From Noviherbaspirillum sp. UKPF54 (lineage in GTDB: Bacteria; Pseudomonadota; Gammaproteobacteria; Burkholderiales; Burkholderiaceae_D): 64,000 nucleotides of DNA. Under the pieces are notes generated by a model. That model was not told the origin of the DNA. It worked only from the letters and a program-made list of their open reading frames with translations, and ran no database searches. Location of the stretch: NCBI RefSeq assembly GCF_007874125.1, contig NZ_CP040128.1, positions 1 to 64,000 on the forward strand. The letters run 5' to 3'. Below are positions 27,663-36,882 of the stretch, piece after piece (within the stretch, counting starts at the first letter, position 1; every line of letters starts with the position of its first letter). The translations under genes were made by a program, and so were the position numbers.

Positions 27663-28562
27663 TTAAGAAAATTCTTGCTGTGCCTGCTGCGGCAGTTTTT
27701 CCACCAGCAGCACATGCACCTGGCGCGCGTCGGCGCGCAATACCTCGAAGCGCACGCCGTCGATATCGAACACGTCGCCTTTGCGCGGCACGCGGCCGAG
27801 ATGGTTGGCCACCAGACCGCCGATGGTGTCGACATCGTCGTCGGAGAAGGCGGTTCCCAGCGTTTCGTTGAGCTGCCCGATCTCGGTCAGCGCCTTGACC
27901 CGCCAGCGCAGCCGGCGCACGCCGTCCTTTACCGGCAGGATATTGTCCTCTTCCTCGTCGAAATCGTATTCATCCTCGATGTCGCCGACGATTTGCTCGA
28001 GCACGTCTTCGATTGTGATCAGGCCGGCGACGCCGCCGTATTCGTCGACCACGATCGCCATGTGGTTGCGGTTGGAGCGGAAATCGCGCAGCAGCACGTT
28101 GAGCTGCTTCGACTCCGGGATGAACACGGCCGGGCGCAGCATGTCGCGCACATCGAACGATTCTTCCGCGTAGTAACGCAGCAAATCCTTGGCCAGCAAG
28201 GTGCCAATCACCTTGTCGCGGTCGCCGTCAATGGCAGGAAAGCGCGAGTGCGCCGTCTCCAGCACCAGCGGCATCCATTCCTCGATCGGCTTGGTGATGT
28301 CGATGACATCCATCTGCGGGCGCGGCACCATGATGTCGCGCGCGGACAGGTCGGAAACCTGGAACACGCCTTCGATCATCGACAGCGCATCGGCGTCGAT
28401 CAGGTTGCGTTCATGCGCGTCGTGCAGGATTTCGAGCAGCTCGGCGCGATTCTCGGGTTCGGGGGAAATCAGGGCGGTCAGGCGTTCAAACAGTGACCGG
28501 TGCGGTTTGGTGTCGGAATATTTAACACCACCAGGGGCGCCCGGCGGAGGGTGATCTTGCAT
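27663..28562 (-). CDS. corC: CorC/HlyC-type CBS-domain protein (magnesium/cobalt efflux)
   Basis: A 299-residue soluble protein. Two CBS domains (about 75-190) start with DIMVPRPQMDVID and include MAIVVDEYGGVAGLITIEDV, the typical second-CBS signature. An acidic stretch (EDEYDFDEEEDN) leads to the C-terminal CorC_HlyC domain (about 215-290). E. coli CorC (YbeX) is implicated in magnesium/cobalt efflux and ribosome assembly. The order phoH-ybeY-corC-lnt is widely conserved and is reproduced here. Confidence 0.93.
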   Translation of the reverse strand: MQDHPPPGAPGGVKYSDTKPHRSLFERLTALISPEPENRAELLEILHDAHERNLIDADALSMIEGVFQVSDLSARDIMVPRPQMDVIDITKPIEEWMPLVLETAHSRFPAIDGDRDKVIGTLLAKDLLRYYAEESFDVRDMLRPAVFIPESKQLNVLLRDFRSNRNHMAIVVDEYGGVAGLITIEDVLEQIVGDIEDEYDFDEEEDNILPVKDGVRRLRWRVKALTEIGQLNETLGTAFSDDDVDTIGGLVANHLGRVPRKGDVFDIDGVRFEVLRADARQVHVLLVEKLPQQAQQEFS

Positions 28563-28651
28563 ATGGCGAAAAGCCGTGGTTGGGAAGGCTTATAGCATAC
28601 AACAAATGCGGGTCGAAACCCACCAAAGTGCCGATAAGTCTTGCTAGGTTG

Positions 28652-29110
28652 TTAAGTTTCCGCGTAGGGATTCGCTTCGCCCAGCGTTGCGAGTATTTCC
28701 ACTTCGAGCTGTTCCATTTCCGCCGCTTCCTCGTCGGTTTCGTGGTCGTAACCTTGGGCGTGCAGCACGCCGTGCACCACCAGGTGGGCCGCATGCGACT
28801 CGACCGGCTTGCCTTGTTCGGCCGCTTCGCGCTGCAGCACGTCGGTGCACAGGATGATGTCGGCCTGCGTGATCTCGCTCTCCGCGTCTTCAGTGTAGGC
28901 GAAGGTCAGCACGTTGGTCGCATAATCCTTGCCCCGGTACTCGTGGTTCAGCGTGCGGCCCTCGTCGGCGTCGACGAAGCGGATCGTCAATTCGGCCGGC
29001 GCGAACAGCGCCGCCTGCACCCAGCGCCGCAACTTGCTGCGGGTAATGGAGTCTTTCAGGCGGGGGTCGGGGTACTGAACGGAGAGGGAGAGCTTATTTT
29101 CTTTCGGCAT
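28652..29110 (-). CDS. ybeY: Endoribonuclease YbeY (rRNA maturation factor)
   Basis: A 152-residue metalloprotein. The zinc-binding signature [17 protein letters not shown] (HGxLHxxGYDH) is intact, and [10 protein letters not shown] is the other conserved stretch. YbeY takes part in 16S rRNA 3'-end maturation and ribosome quality control. The start is ATG 29110, inside the end of phoH (17-base overlap), implying coupling. An upstream extension in this frame belongs to a shadow of phoH. Confidence 0.94.
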   Translation of the reverse strand: MPKENKLSLSVQYPDPRLKDSITRSKLRRWVQAALFAPAELTIRFVDADEGRTLNHEYRGKDYATNVLTFAYTEDAESEITQADIILCTDVLQREAAEQGKPVESHAAHLVVHGVLHAQGYDHETDEEAAEMEQLEVEILATLGEANPYAET

Positions 29111-30107
29111 TTCTGATCGATGCGCTTTTCGGGGTGGCTGCCTCGTAGGCGTCGACGATGCGCGCCACCAGCGGGTGGCGCACCACGTCGGCGCTGGTGA
29201 AATGGGTGAACGCGATGCCGCGCACTTTCTTGAGGATGTGAATCGCGTCGACCAGGCCGCTTTTCTGCGTGCGCTGCAAGTCGATCTGCGTGATGTCGCC
29301 GGTGATGACGGCCTTGCTGCCAAAGCCGATACGCGTAAGGAACATTTTCATCTGTTCCGGCGTGGTGTTTTGCGCTTCGTCGAGGATGATGAAGGCATGG
29401 TTCAAGGTGCGTCCGCGCATATACGCCAGCGGCGCAATCTCGATCACCTGCTTTTCGAACATCTTTTGCGTCTTGTCGAAGCCGAGCAAGTCATACAGCG
29501 CGTCATACAGCGGCCGCAGATAGGGGTCGACTTTTTGCGCCAGATCGCCCGGCAGAAAACCGAGGCGCTCGCCGGCTTCCACTGCCGGGCGTGTCAGCAC
29601 GATGCGCTTGATGGCGTCGCGTTCGAGCGCATCGACCGCGCAGGCGACCGCCAGATAGGTCTTGCCGGTTCCGGCCGGGCCGACGCCGAAACTGACGTCG
29701 TGCTCCAGAATGGACTTGATGTACTGGCTTTGATGCGGGGTGCGGCCCCGCAGGTCGTGCCGGCGGGTTTTCAGCTCGGGGCTGACGTCTTCTTCGATCT
29801 CGTCCGTTTCCTTGGCTTCGCCGTTGTTCTGCTTGGTTGCATGGTGCTCCACCAGGGCCAGCTGCACGTCTTCCACAGAGATGGCCTGGTCGGCGACCTG
29901 GTAAAAATTGTCGAGCAATTCGACGGCGCGGGCGGCATTGCCGCCACTGACGACGAACTTTTCGCCGCGGCGAAAAATCGTGACGTCAAGTGCGGCGGAA
30001 ATCTGCCGGAGGTTTTCGTCCATCGGGCCGCATAAATGCGCTAGCCGCTTGTTGTCGAGGGGCTCCGGGATGAAGTGCTTCGGTTGGGCTGGAATTTTGG
30101 CTTTCAA
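29094..30107 (-). CDS. ybeZ: PhoH-like ATPase (YbeZ)
   Basis: A 337-residue P-loop protein. A KH-like N-terminal region (about 25-85; [18 protein letters not shown]) precedes the PhoH domain with Walker [12 protein letters not shown] and Walker [30 protein letters not shown] is highly conserved in the family. It forms a functional pair with YbeY, whose gene overlaps its 3' end, and is thought to assist RNA handling at the ribosome. It follows miaB with a 26-base gap. Confidence 0.94.
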   Translation of the reverse strand: MKAKIPAQPKHFIPEPLDNKRLAHLCGPMDENLRQISAALDVTIFRRGEKFVVSGGNAARAVELLDNFYQVADQAISVEDVQLALVEHHATKQNNGEAKETDEIEEDVSPELKTRRHDLRGRTPHQSQYIKSILEHDVSFGVGPAGTGKTYLAVACAVDALERDAIKRIVLTRPAVEAGERLGFLPGDLAQKVDPYLRPLYDALYDLLGFDKTQKMFEKQVIEIAPLAYMRGRTLNHAFIILDEAQNTTPEQMKMFLTRIGFGSKAVITGDITQIDLQRTQKSGLVDAIHILKKVRGIAFTHFTSADVVRHPLVARIVDAYEAATPKSASIRNAERK

Positions 30108-30133
30108 AATCGGTATGGAGGTTCTCTTGAGAG

Positions 30134-31474
30134 TCAGTCTTTGATGACAAGTTCGCCACGCAGCGAATTCGGATAGGCGTGCACGATATTGACGTCGATG
30201 AATTGGCCGATCAGGCGCTGTGCATGCGGGCCACCGTCGAAATTGACCACGCGGTTGTTTTCGGTGCGTCCCTGCAATTCCGTCGGGTCTTTCTTCGACG
30301 GGCCTTCCACCAGGATACGCTGCCTGCTGCCGACCATGCGTTCGCTAATCTTGCGCGCATTCGCCTCGATCGTCGCCTGCAGGTGCTGCAGGCGCTTCAG
30401 TTTCACCTCGTGCGGCGTATCGTCCGCCAGATTGGCCGCCGGCGTGCCGGGACGCGGGCTGAAAATGAAGCTGAAGCTGTGGTCGTAACCGATATCGTTG
30501 ATCAGCTTCATCAACGCATCGAAGTCCGCATCGGTTTCACCGGGAAAGCCCACGATGAAATCGCTCGCCACCGAAATGTCGGGACGGATCTCGCGCAGGC
30601 GCCGGATCACCGATTTGTATTCCAGCACGGTATAGCCGCGCTTCATCGCCATCAGGATACGGTCGGAACCGTGCTGCGCCGGCAGGTACAGGTGATTGAC
30701 CAGCTTCGGCACCTTCGCGTACGTATCGATCAGGCGCTGCGTGAATTCTTTCGGATGACTGGTGACGAAACGGATGCGCTCGATGCCGGGGACTTCCGCG
30801 ACATATTCGATCAGGAGCGCGAAGTCGGCGATCTCGCCGTCCGCCATCACGCCGCGATAAGCGTTGACGTTCTGTCCCAAGAGCGTGATTTCCTTCACGC
30901 CTTGTTCCGCCAGGCCGGCGACTTCGGTCAGCACATCCTCGAAGCGGCGCGACACTTCCTCGCCGCGCGTGTACGGCACCACGCAATAGCTGCAGTACTT
31001 GCTGCAGCCTTCCATGATGGACACGAAGGCAGTCGCGCCTTCCACTCTGGCCGGCGGAAGGTGATCGAATTTTTCGATTTCCGGAAAGCTGATGTCGACC
31101 TGCGCGCGGCCGGTGCTGCGGCGCTGGCTGATCAGCTCGGGCAAGCGGTGCAGCGTCTGCGGGCCGAACACGACATCGACGTAAGGCGCGCGCTTGACGA
31201 TCGCTTCGCCTTCCTGCGACGCCACGCAGCCGCCGACGCCGATCACCAGGTCCGGCCTGGCCTGCTTCAGTTCGCGCAGGCGGCCGAGATCGGAAAACAC
31301 TTTTTCCTGTGCCTTCTCGCGCACGGAACAGGTGTTGAGCAGGATGACGTCGGCATCTTCCGGCGTGTCGGCTTTCACCACGCCTTCGGCGGCATTCAAT
31401 ACATCTGCCATCTTGTCCGAGTCGTACTCGTTCATCTGGCAGCCGAAGGTTTTGATAAATACTTTTTTCGGCAT
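30134..31474 (-). CDS. miaB: tRNA-2-methylthio-N6-dimethylallyladenosine synthase MiaB
   Basis: A 446-residue radical-SAM methylthiotransferase acting at A37 of tRNAs already carrying i6A. The N-terminal UPF0004 domain ([15 protein letters not shown], first Fe-S cluster cysteines) is followed by the radical-SAM motif [20 protein letters not shown] (CxxxCxxC). A C-terminal TRAM domain covers about 380-446. Its substrate i6A is made by MiaA, encoded about 5 kb away at 35927-36880. Confidence 0.96.
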   Translation of the reverse strand: MPKKVFIKTFGCQMNEYDSDKMADVLNAAEGVVKADTPEDADVILLNTCSVREKAQEKVFSDLGRLRELKQARPDLVIGVGGCVASQEGEAIVKRAPYVDVVFGPQTLHRLPELISQRRSTGRAQVDISFPEIEKFDHLPPARVEGATAFVSIMEGCSKYCSYCVVPYTRGEEVSRRFEDVLTEVAGLAEQGVKEITLLGQNVNAYRGVMADGEIADFALLIEYVAEVPGIERIRFVTSHPKEFTQRLIDTYAKVPKLVNHLYLPAQHGSDRILMAMKRGYTVLEYKSVIRRLREIRPDISVASDFIVGFPGETDADFDALMKLINDIGYDHSFSFIFSPRPGTPAANLADDTPHEVKLKRLQHLQATIEANARKISERMVGSRQRILVEGPSKKDPTELQGRTENNRVVNFDGGPHAQRLIGQFIDVNIVHAYPNSLRGELVIKD

Positions 31475-31478
31475 GGAA

Positions 31479-31823
31479 TTATCGGGGCTGACTGTTGACT
31501 TGTTTCGCCAGCGGCTGGCTGGCTTCTTCCTCGCTCAGGATCCAGACGCGGTCGATTTCGCCTTCTGCGTTTTCGGTGTAGTTCACCAGTAAATCATTTC
31601 CGCGCAGCGAAGCGGGCATCTCTATCTGATTGTCCTGATTCCAGATGCGCGCGCCGGATGCCAAATGGCGCAGCTTGCCGTTCAACACGATTTCCGGATA
31701 TGGCGCAGGCGTCATGGTGCCGCGCTGCGCATCCTGCGGGAAGGGCCGATCGAACGCATGCGCCGGCAGCACGGCCAGCACTGAAAGAAAAACGATGAGG
31801 AAGGGGCGACGCCACATTCTCAT
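31479..31823 (-). CDS. Small exported protein of unknown function
   Basis: A 114-residue protein beginning [20 protein letters not shown], with a clear signal peptide and likely cleavage after AHA (about residue 23). The mature part is about 90 residues with no cysteine and no recognised domain; segments such as [19 protein letters not shown] and [19 protein letters not shown] suggest beta strands. The start at ATG 31823 has a GGGGG ribosome site. It ends 4 bases before the miaB start, so it is the first gene of that operon. I do not recognise a family. Confidence 0.7.
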   Translation of the reverse strand: MRMWRRPFLIVFLSVLAVLPAHAFDRPFPQDAQRGTMTPAPYPEIVLNGKLRHLASGARIWNQDNQIEMPASLRGNDLLVNYTENAEGEIDRVWILSEEEASQPLAKQVNSQPR

Positions 31824-32325
31824 ACCCCCGTGTAGTCGAAAGCGCGAAACGCGCACAGAGAAAAATGTTAAGGACGCGCAGTGAGCGATGAACTGCATCT
31901 GCGGCATCCCGCAGCGCTTCACGCAGTAACTGCATGATTTTATTGCGGGAAAGGCATGCGAATTATAGCACCGCCGCTCTCTGTCAATCGCATGAAAGAC
32001 TGTGACGCACTTGGCGTATAGAGAAGTTTCAGCGCCGTTTCTGGCAGGGCAAATGCCATCCAAGCCTTGCGTTTTTTGCATGCATTCGTCGGTGATCATC
32101 TGCAAAAAATACTGACAAGTATCCTCGCCGCTCCTCTGCAAAATGCATCGCGGCAGCAAGCTTTCTGTCTAGATACTGCTGCACGTAATGTATTGAAAAA
32201 TGCATGAGATTGAGAGTAGTCAATTTGCTATTTTCCTCGCGCCATGACAATCCAAATCACAACAATGCTTCAAAAAAATTTCATCGTGCCAATCGTTGAT
32301 TGAATTCTCCAGGGAAGAAACAGAT
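31824..32325. other. Divergent intergenic region before csgE: no gene seen
   Basis: These 502 bases hold no credible frame. Towards the small exported gene, TATAAT (31962-31967) and TTGACA (31982-31987) occur on the minus strand, both perfect, but with only a 14-base spacer. Towards csgE the sequence is AT-rich, with several TGCAT motifs. No CsgD-type regulator gene is present. Confidence 0.45.
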
Positions 32326-32739
32326 ATGCGCCAGTGGCTTATCGCAGTCTTGTCGACCATCACAATGTCGGCGGCGCAAGCAGCGGCGGAAGAGGCCGCT
32401 GTACGGCCCCCGGAGTTGTATGCCGGCGTGGTGCTGGACCAGACGGTGACAGTGGTCGGCCACGAGTTCTATCAGTACTTCGCGGCGTCGTGGCGCGACA
32501 AGGAAACGAGCGAGCGGTATGCGATTTCGGTCCATGAGCGCCCCTCTGCCCGCCTGGGTAGCCAGTTATGGGTGGAGTATGCGCAGCGACGCGTGTTCCA
32601 GATCGTATTGCAGGCAACGCGGGCAAACGTCAAGGACATCGGCCGCGAAGCCGCCGACATCGTGTTTCAGAACGTGATGGATATCGAGGTCCAGCGGTTG
32701 ATGTCGCACGATCGGGATATTGCTCCCGACGAGCTGTAG
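32326..32739 (+). CDS. csgE: Curli assembly factor CsgE
   Basis: A 137-residue exported protein with signal peptide (cleavage near AQAAA, about 22). The mature part carries the CsgE features: GHEFYQYFAASWRD, RLGSQLWVEYAQRRVFQIVL and the C-terminal AADIVFQNVMDIEVQRL. CsgE caps the periplasmic side of the CsgG pore as a nonamer and delivers curlin to it. The start at ATG 32326 has an AGGGA site. It opens the curli gene run, with csgF 36 bases later. Confidence 0.92.
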   Translation: MRQWLIAVLSTITMSAAQAAAEEAAVRPPELYAGVVLDQTVTVVGHEFYQYFAASWRDKETSERYAISVHERPSARLGSQLWVEYAQRRVFQIVLQATRANVKDIGREAADIVFQNVMDIEVQRLMSHDRDIAPDEL

Positions 32740-32775
32740 CGGATATCCATAAACAAGTTATGCAAAGGGGAGAAA

Positions 32776-33219
32776 ATGAAGTTAACAAGAAATCATCTTC
32801 GGAATGTGTTGATCGCCGCCGCTACGGCGGCCATTGCGCTGCCGGTTATAGCCACCGAGCTTGTCTACGTTCCGGTCAATCCCGCCTTCGGCGGCAGCCC
32901 GCTCAACGGTTCCGTTCTGCTCAATTCGGCCCAGGTGCAAAACAAGCACAAGGATCCGGGCGACCCGTCTTCGTTGTTTGGAAACAAGACGCCGCTTGAA
33001 CAATTCAATGAGAGTTTGCAGAGGCGGGTGCTGGATGACCTGGCAACAACTGCCTCAAAAAACCTAATTACGTCGGATGGAAAGTTTATTCCGGGTACAT
33101 TCCAATCCGGTGATTTCCGTATTGCGATTACCAATGTGGGCAATGGCATGGTGCAGATTACTACGACCGATCTAAAAACCGGCGCAACCACCAGTTTCCA
33201 AGTATCGCAGTCACAGTAA
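32776..33219 (+). CDS. csgF: Curli assembly factor CsgF
   Basis: A 147-residue protein with a signal peptide ending near ATE (about 28). The mature N-terminus ELVYVPVNPAFGGSPLNGSV followed by LLNSAQVQN is the CsgF region that inserts into the CsgG channel (NPxFGGxPxNGxxLLNSAQxQN in E. coli). The C-terminal half ends with TDLKTGATTSFQVSQS. CsgF sits at the outer end of the CsgG pore and helps fibre nucleation at the surface. It is followed by csgG after 26 bases. Confidence 0.94.
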   Translation: MKLTRNHLRNVLIAAATAAIALPVIATELVYVPVNPAFGGSPLNGSVLLNSAQVQNKHKDPGDPSSLFGNKTPLEQFNESLQRRVLDDLATTASKNLITSDGKFIPGTFQSGDFRIAITNVGNGMVQITTTDLKTGATTSFQVSQSQ

Positions 33220-33245
33220 AGCTCATCGACCAACTAGGGGAAGTC

Positions 33246-34316
33246 ATGCACTCCAATCTCACATCGATGATTGCGATGCCGTACACAAAAAGAAGGAAAA
33301 ATGCTTGGCGGCACCTGCTCGGGTTGCTGCCGCTGGCCGGAGCGCTTCTGGCCGGCTGTGCGACGCAGCCGCCTTCGGAAGCAGCCGTCAACGCGCAATT
33401 GACACCAGCGACAAGAATCACGCGCGACTTGGTGAACCTGCCGGAACCGAAGGGTAAGGTTGTGGCGGCCGTCTACGCATTCCGCGACCAGACCGGCCAG
33501 TACAAGCCGGCACCCGACAGTTCTTTCTCGACTTCGGTCACGCAAGGCGCCGCTTCCATGCTGGTCAAGTCGCTCAAGGATTCCGGCTGGTTTACGCCGG
33601 TCGAGCGCGAGAACCTGCAGAATTTGCTCACGGAGCGCAAGATCGTGCGCGCGTTGGAGGCGCCGCAGGATACCAAGAATGCGCCGCCAACCAGTCTGCC
33701 TGCGCTGTTGCCGGCGTCCGTGCTGATCGAGGGCGGAATCGTCGCCTACGAGTCGAATGTGCGCACCGGAGGCGCGGGAGCCCGCTATCTCGGTATCGGA
33801 GCCAACGCGCAGTATCGCGTCGACCAGGTCACCATCAATCTGCGCAGCATCGACATCCGCAGCGGCCAGATTCTCAACAGCGTCTCGACCACCAAGACCG
33901 TCTATTCCTACGAGCTGCATACCGGCGTGTTCCGCTTTGTGAACTTCAAGGACTTGCTGGAGCTGGAGGGCGGCTATACCCGCAACGAGCCGGCGCAGCT
34001 TTGCGTCCAGGAAGCGATCGAGGCGGCGGTCGTGCATCTCATCGTCCAGGGCTTGAACGACAAGGTGTGGGCGCTCAAGGACGACAAGGACTGGAATGCG
34101 CCGATCATCCAGTCCTATCTGAAGGAGAGCAATGACGCCGCCGCGGCGCTGCCACGACCGGCTGCTGCTGCGCCGGCAGCTGCACACGCGGCGCCGCCCG
34201 TTCCCGAAAAAAACCTGGTGCCGGCAACGTCGCCGCTGTCTTCCGCCATTGATCAGGCATGGCCAATTGCGGCCGCGGCCGACTCCGCTGCGATGGACAA
34301 CGTACCCGAAACCTAA
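33246..34316 (+). CDS. csgG: Curli secretion channel lipoprotein CsgG, with C-terminal extension
   Basis: A 356-residue outer-membrane lipoprotein. The signal runs to lipobox LLAGC with Cys38. The core is close to E. coli CsgG: LVNLPEPKGKVVAAVYAFRD, DSGWFTPVERENLQNLLTER, ESNVRTGGAGARYLGIGA and GVFRFVNFKDLLELEGGYT. CsgG forms a nonameric ungated pore for curlin export. In the constriction loop the E. coli Tyr51 and Asn55 (mature numbering) are replaced: KPAPDSSFSTSV, with only Phe56 kept. About 60 Ala/Pro-rich residues follow the point where the E. coli protein ends. ATG 33246 has an AGGGGA site. Confidence 0.95.
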   Translation: MHSNLTSMIAMPYTKRRKNAWRHLLGLLPLAGALLAGCATQPPSEAAVNAQLTPATRITRDLVNLPEPKGKVVAAVYAFRDQTGQYKPAPDSSFSTSVTQGAASMLVKSLKDSGWFTPVERENLQNLLTERKIVRALEAPQDTKNAPPTSLPALLPASVLIEGGIVAYESNVRTGGAGARYLGIGANAQYRVDQVTINLRSIDIRSGQILNSVSTTKTVYSYELHTGVFRFVNFKDLLELEGGYTRNEPAQLCVQEAIEAAVVHLIVQGLNDKVWALKDDKDWNAPIIQSYLKESNDAAAALPRPAAAAPAAAHAAPPVPEKNLVPATSPLSSAIDQAWPIAAAADSAAMDNVPET

Positions 34317-34430
34317 CGCCGCTACCGCGACTTCATCCGTCATTTGTCTGCAGTCTGTTGCCTGCAGGGGGGAACCTTTTGTCTTTCGAAAAGTTGAGCG
34401 CAAGCATTACCCGAGATTTATCCAGTCATG

Positions 34431-34466
34431 AGGGGCGCTGGATATGTGTGCTGTAAAGACGCCCCT
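34431..34466 (+). promoter_or_regulatory. Stem-loop in the csgG-curlin gap
   Basis: AGGGGCG (34431-34437) and CGCCCCT (34460-34466) form a perfect 7-bp stem with a 22-base loop, 36 bases before the curlin start. It could process or stabilise the curlin mRNA relative to csgEFG, or be part of its leader. No T tract follows. Confidence 0.35.
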
Positions 34467-34502
34467 ATTGTTCCCGCTACTAAACCAGAGGAGAAGATAA
34501 GA

Positions 34503-35597
34503 ATGAAATTGAAATTCTCGGCAATCGCGTTGGGTATCAGCCTTGCTTACGCAACGAACTTCGCCATGGCCGCCGGCACCGGCGTCACGCAAACGGGCAC
34601 CGCGAACGATACCTACGTCCAACAGTACGATAACGTCGCCTCGACCGTATCGATCAACCAGAACGGCACCGGCAATCAGGTGGGGCAGTCCGGCGATCCG
34701 ACGTCGAAAGGCGTCCTGCAGCGGGACAGCACCGCTTCGCAAGTGATCGTCGTACAGACTGGCGACTACAACTCCGCTTCGGCAAAGCAGAAGAATGCCG
34801 ACACTAGCACCGCCCTGATTCTTCAGGACGGCGCAGCCAACGCCGCGACCATCAGCCAGAAAAACACCTACAACACGCTCGCTTCGATCAACCAGTCCGG
34901 CGTCAATAACGAGGCCAAGGTGAAGCAGAATCATGTGGCGGACAGCATCGCAGACATCCGCCAGACGGGCGAAACCAACCACGCGCAAGTGAAACAGAAC
35001 AAAGCGCAGGATGCGTTTGCCGGCGTGGCTCAGTTCGGCGTGAATAATGCCGGCGTGGTGAACCAGAAGGATGTCGTCTCGGTGCGCGCATCCGTCCTGC
35101 AGAATGGCCACGATAACATCGGCGCGGTGACGCAGGAGCACACCTCGTACTCCGTCGCCTCGATTGTCCAGGAGGGGCGCAACAACTTTGCGGGCGTCGA
35201 GCAAAACACGTCCACCGGCGTGCTGGCGAACGTGATGCAAGCCGGCCTCGGCAACAGTGCCGGTATCCTGCAGCACAGCGCGAAAGATTCGGTGGCGCTT
35301 GTGTCGCAGACTGGTGTCGGCAATACTGCGACTGCCGACCAGATCGGTGTCTATCAGTATGCCGATATTTATCAGCAGGGGCGCGGCAACGTGGCTTCCA
35401 CCGAGCAGCGCGGCGGCTGGAACGAAGCGCATATCTATGAAGTCGGCCGCAACAACAAGGCCGAAATCAAGCAGGATGGCGCGGGCTGCGGCTATGCATC
35501 GCGCAACATCGCCTACATCGCCCAGCTTGGCGCCAACCTGGAGGCTTCCATTACCCAGACCGGTAGCGGAAACCGCGCCGCGATCATCCAGCGTTAA
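34503..35597 (+). CDS. Large curlin-repeat protein (CsgA/CsgB-like amyloid subunit)
   Basis: A 364-residue secreted protein with a signal peptide (about 1-23, ending FAMA-A). The mature chain is built of about 14 units of 22-24 residues with the curlin pattern xAxIxQxGxxNxAxIxQ, for example LASINQSGVNNEAKVKQ and VASIVQEGRNNFAGVEQ. Each unit is a strand-turn-strand of the curli beta-solenoid. E. coli CsgA has five such units in 151 residues. A single Cys lies in unit 13 (GAGCGYASRN). Start ATG 34503 follows an AGGAG site. It is the only curlin in the locus, so it may act both as nucleator and as fibre subunit. Confidence 0.92.
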   Translation: MKLKFSAIALGISLAYATNFAMAAGTGVTQTGTANDTYVQQYDNVASTVSINQNGTGNQVGQSGDPTSKGVLQRDSTASQVIVVQTGDYNSASAKQKNADTSTALILQDGAANAATISQKNTYNTLASINQSGVNNEAKVKQNHVADSIADIRQTGETNHAQVKQNKAQDAFAGVAQFGVNNAGVVNQKDVVSVRASVLQNGHDNIGAVTQEHTSYSVASIVQEGRNNFAGVEQNTSTGVLANVMQAGLGNSAGILQHSAKDSVALVSQTGVGNTATADQIGVYQYADIYQQGRGNVASTEQRGGWNEAHIYEVGRNNKAEIKQDGAGCGYASRNIAYIAQLGANLEASITQTGSGNRAAIIQR

Positions 35598-35617
35598 GCC
35601 GATCGGCATGCCGGTAA

Positions 35618-35655
35618 CATGAGGGGCGGGCGGAAGGTCGTTCGCCCGTCTCATG
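35618..35655 (+). other. Imperfect stem-loop after the curlin gene
   Basis: CATGAG (35618-35623) pairs with CTCATG (35650-35655), and CGGGCG pairs with CGCCCG inside. No T tract follows. It begins 20 bases after the curlin stop and could protect the 3' end of the message. Confidence 0.4.
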
Positions 35656-35756
35656 CAGATGTGGGCCAGTCGTGCCGATGTCGTTGGTGTTTTGGCACTG
35701 CTTGCCAGTGTGCTGGAATCTGTTCCATGACGCCGTGCGTCAATTCAGGCGGCGTA

Positions 35757-35790
35757 AACAAAAAAGCCGACCAGATGGTCGGCTTTTTTG
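35757..35790. terminator. Bidirectional Rho-independent terminator
   Basis: GCCGACC (35766-35772) and GGTCGGC (35777-35783) pair around AGAT, with A runs before and T runs after. It lies between the plus-strand curlin gene and the minus-strand tRNA-Met and can end both transcripts. Confidence 0.85.
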
Positions 35791-35812
35791 TCGCCCTTAT
35801 GCAGGGAAATTC

Positions 35813-35889
35813 TGGTGGTGATAGGTGGACTTGAACCACCGACCCCAGCATTATGAGTGCTGTGCTCTAACCAGCTGAGCTATATCACC
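35813..35889 (-). tRNA. tRNA-Met (anticodon CAT, elongator type)
   Basis: 77 bases including an encoded CCA. The acceptor GGTGATA pairs with TATCACC. The D arm is AGCTCAGCTGGTTAGAGC, and the anticodon loop CTCATAA has CAT. The T arm GGTGGTTCAAGTCCACC has one variant base from the usual TTCGA. The anticodon-arm context resembles E. coli elongator tRNA-Met. An Ile2 tRNA with a modified CAT anticodon is less likely. It is 37 bases downstream of miaA on the same strand. Confidence 0.92.
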
Positions 35890-35926
35890 AAATAGCCCTA
35901 AATTATGCAGCGTTTAGTAACGGCTG

Positions 35927-36880
35927 TCAAGATGTTCCTTGTCGGTGCGTAGTGACATGGCGCAAAACCTGGGCCGCTGCATCCGGGGCGAGGCAATCGA
36001 TGACGACGCGGTCCTGCATCGAACGCAGCCAGGTGAGTTGTCTTTTTGCCAGCTGGCGGGTGGCGGCAATGCCTTTATCGCGCAGCGCCGCGCGGTCGCA
36101 GGCGCCGTCAAGGTATTCCCACGCCTGGCGATAACCGACGCAGCGCATGGAAGGCAAGCCCAGGTGCAGGTCGCCGCGCGCGCGCAGGTTTTGCACTTCC
36201 GCGATCAGCCCGCCATCCGGGGCGTCGAGCATCGCGTCGAAACGCGCGGCGATGCGCTCATGCAGCACGCCGCGCTCGGATGGCTCCAGCGACAGCGGCA
36301 GCAGTTCGAACGGCAATTCGCTCTTCGGGGCCTTTGCCAGCAACTGCGACATCGGTTGCCCGGTCAGCGCAAAGATTTCGAGCGCACGCTGGATCCGTTG
36401 CGAATCGTTTGGCTTCAGGCGCGCAGCCGTTTCCGGGTCGATTGCGGCCAGTCTTGCGTGCAGCGCCGGTATCCCGATGCGCGCCGCTTCGTCATCGAGC
36501 TGCGCGCGCACGGCGGCATCGGCTTGCGGAAGGGCGTCGAGCCCGTCGCGCAGCGCCTTAAAGTAGAGCATGGTGCCGCCGACCAGCAGGGGCAGCCTGC
36601 CGCGCTGCGTGATTTCGGCTGCCAGCCGCAAGGCGTCTTGCCTGAACTGCATGGCCGAGTAGGCGTCGGTCGGGTCGATGATGTCGATCAGGTGGTGCGG
36701 CGCAGCGGCGCGCTCTTCCGTGGTCGGCTTGGCCGTGCCGATATCCATGCCGCGGTAGACCAAGGCGGAGTCGACCGAGATGATTTCGGCGGGGATGTGG
36801 CGGGCGATTTCGAGCGCGGCCGCGGTTTTGCCGGACGCGGTCGGGCCCATCAGGGCAATTGCCAGCGGACGTGAGGTCAT
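35927..36880 (-). CDS. miaA: tRNA dimethylallyltransferase MiaA
   Basis: A 317-residue enzyme (E. coli 316) that adds the dimethylallyl group from DMAPP to N6 of A37 in tRNAs reading codons beginning with U. The P-loop [13 protein letters not shown] is at the N-terminus. [16 protein letters not shown] is the substrate-binding segment, HHLIDIIDP follows, and [13 protein letters not shown] is in the C-terminal part. It starts at ATG 36880, two bases after the mutL stop, the usual mutL-miaA coupling. Confidence 0.96.
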   Translation of the reverse strand: MTSRPLAIALMGPTASGKTAAALEIARHIPAEIISVDSALVYRGMDIGTAKPTTEERAAAPHHLIDIIDPTDAYSAMQFRQDALRLAAEITQRGRLPLLVGGTMLYFKALRDGLDALPQADAAVRAQLDDEAARIGIPALHARLAAIDPETAARLKPNDSQRIQRALEIFALTGQPMSQLLAKAPKSELPFELLPLSLEPSERGVLHERIAARFDAMLDAPDGGLIAEVQNLRARGDLHLGLPSMRCVGYRQAWEYLDGACDRAALRDKGIAATRQLAKRQLTWLRSMQDRVVIDCLAPDAAAQVLRHVTTHRQGTS

Positions 36881-36882
36881 GC

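Noticed and set aside
34503..35597. Curlin repeats read as a DNA tandem repeat or CRISPR-like array
   Set aside because: The periodicity is at protein level (22-24 residues); the DNA units differ widely and there are no identical repeats with spacers.
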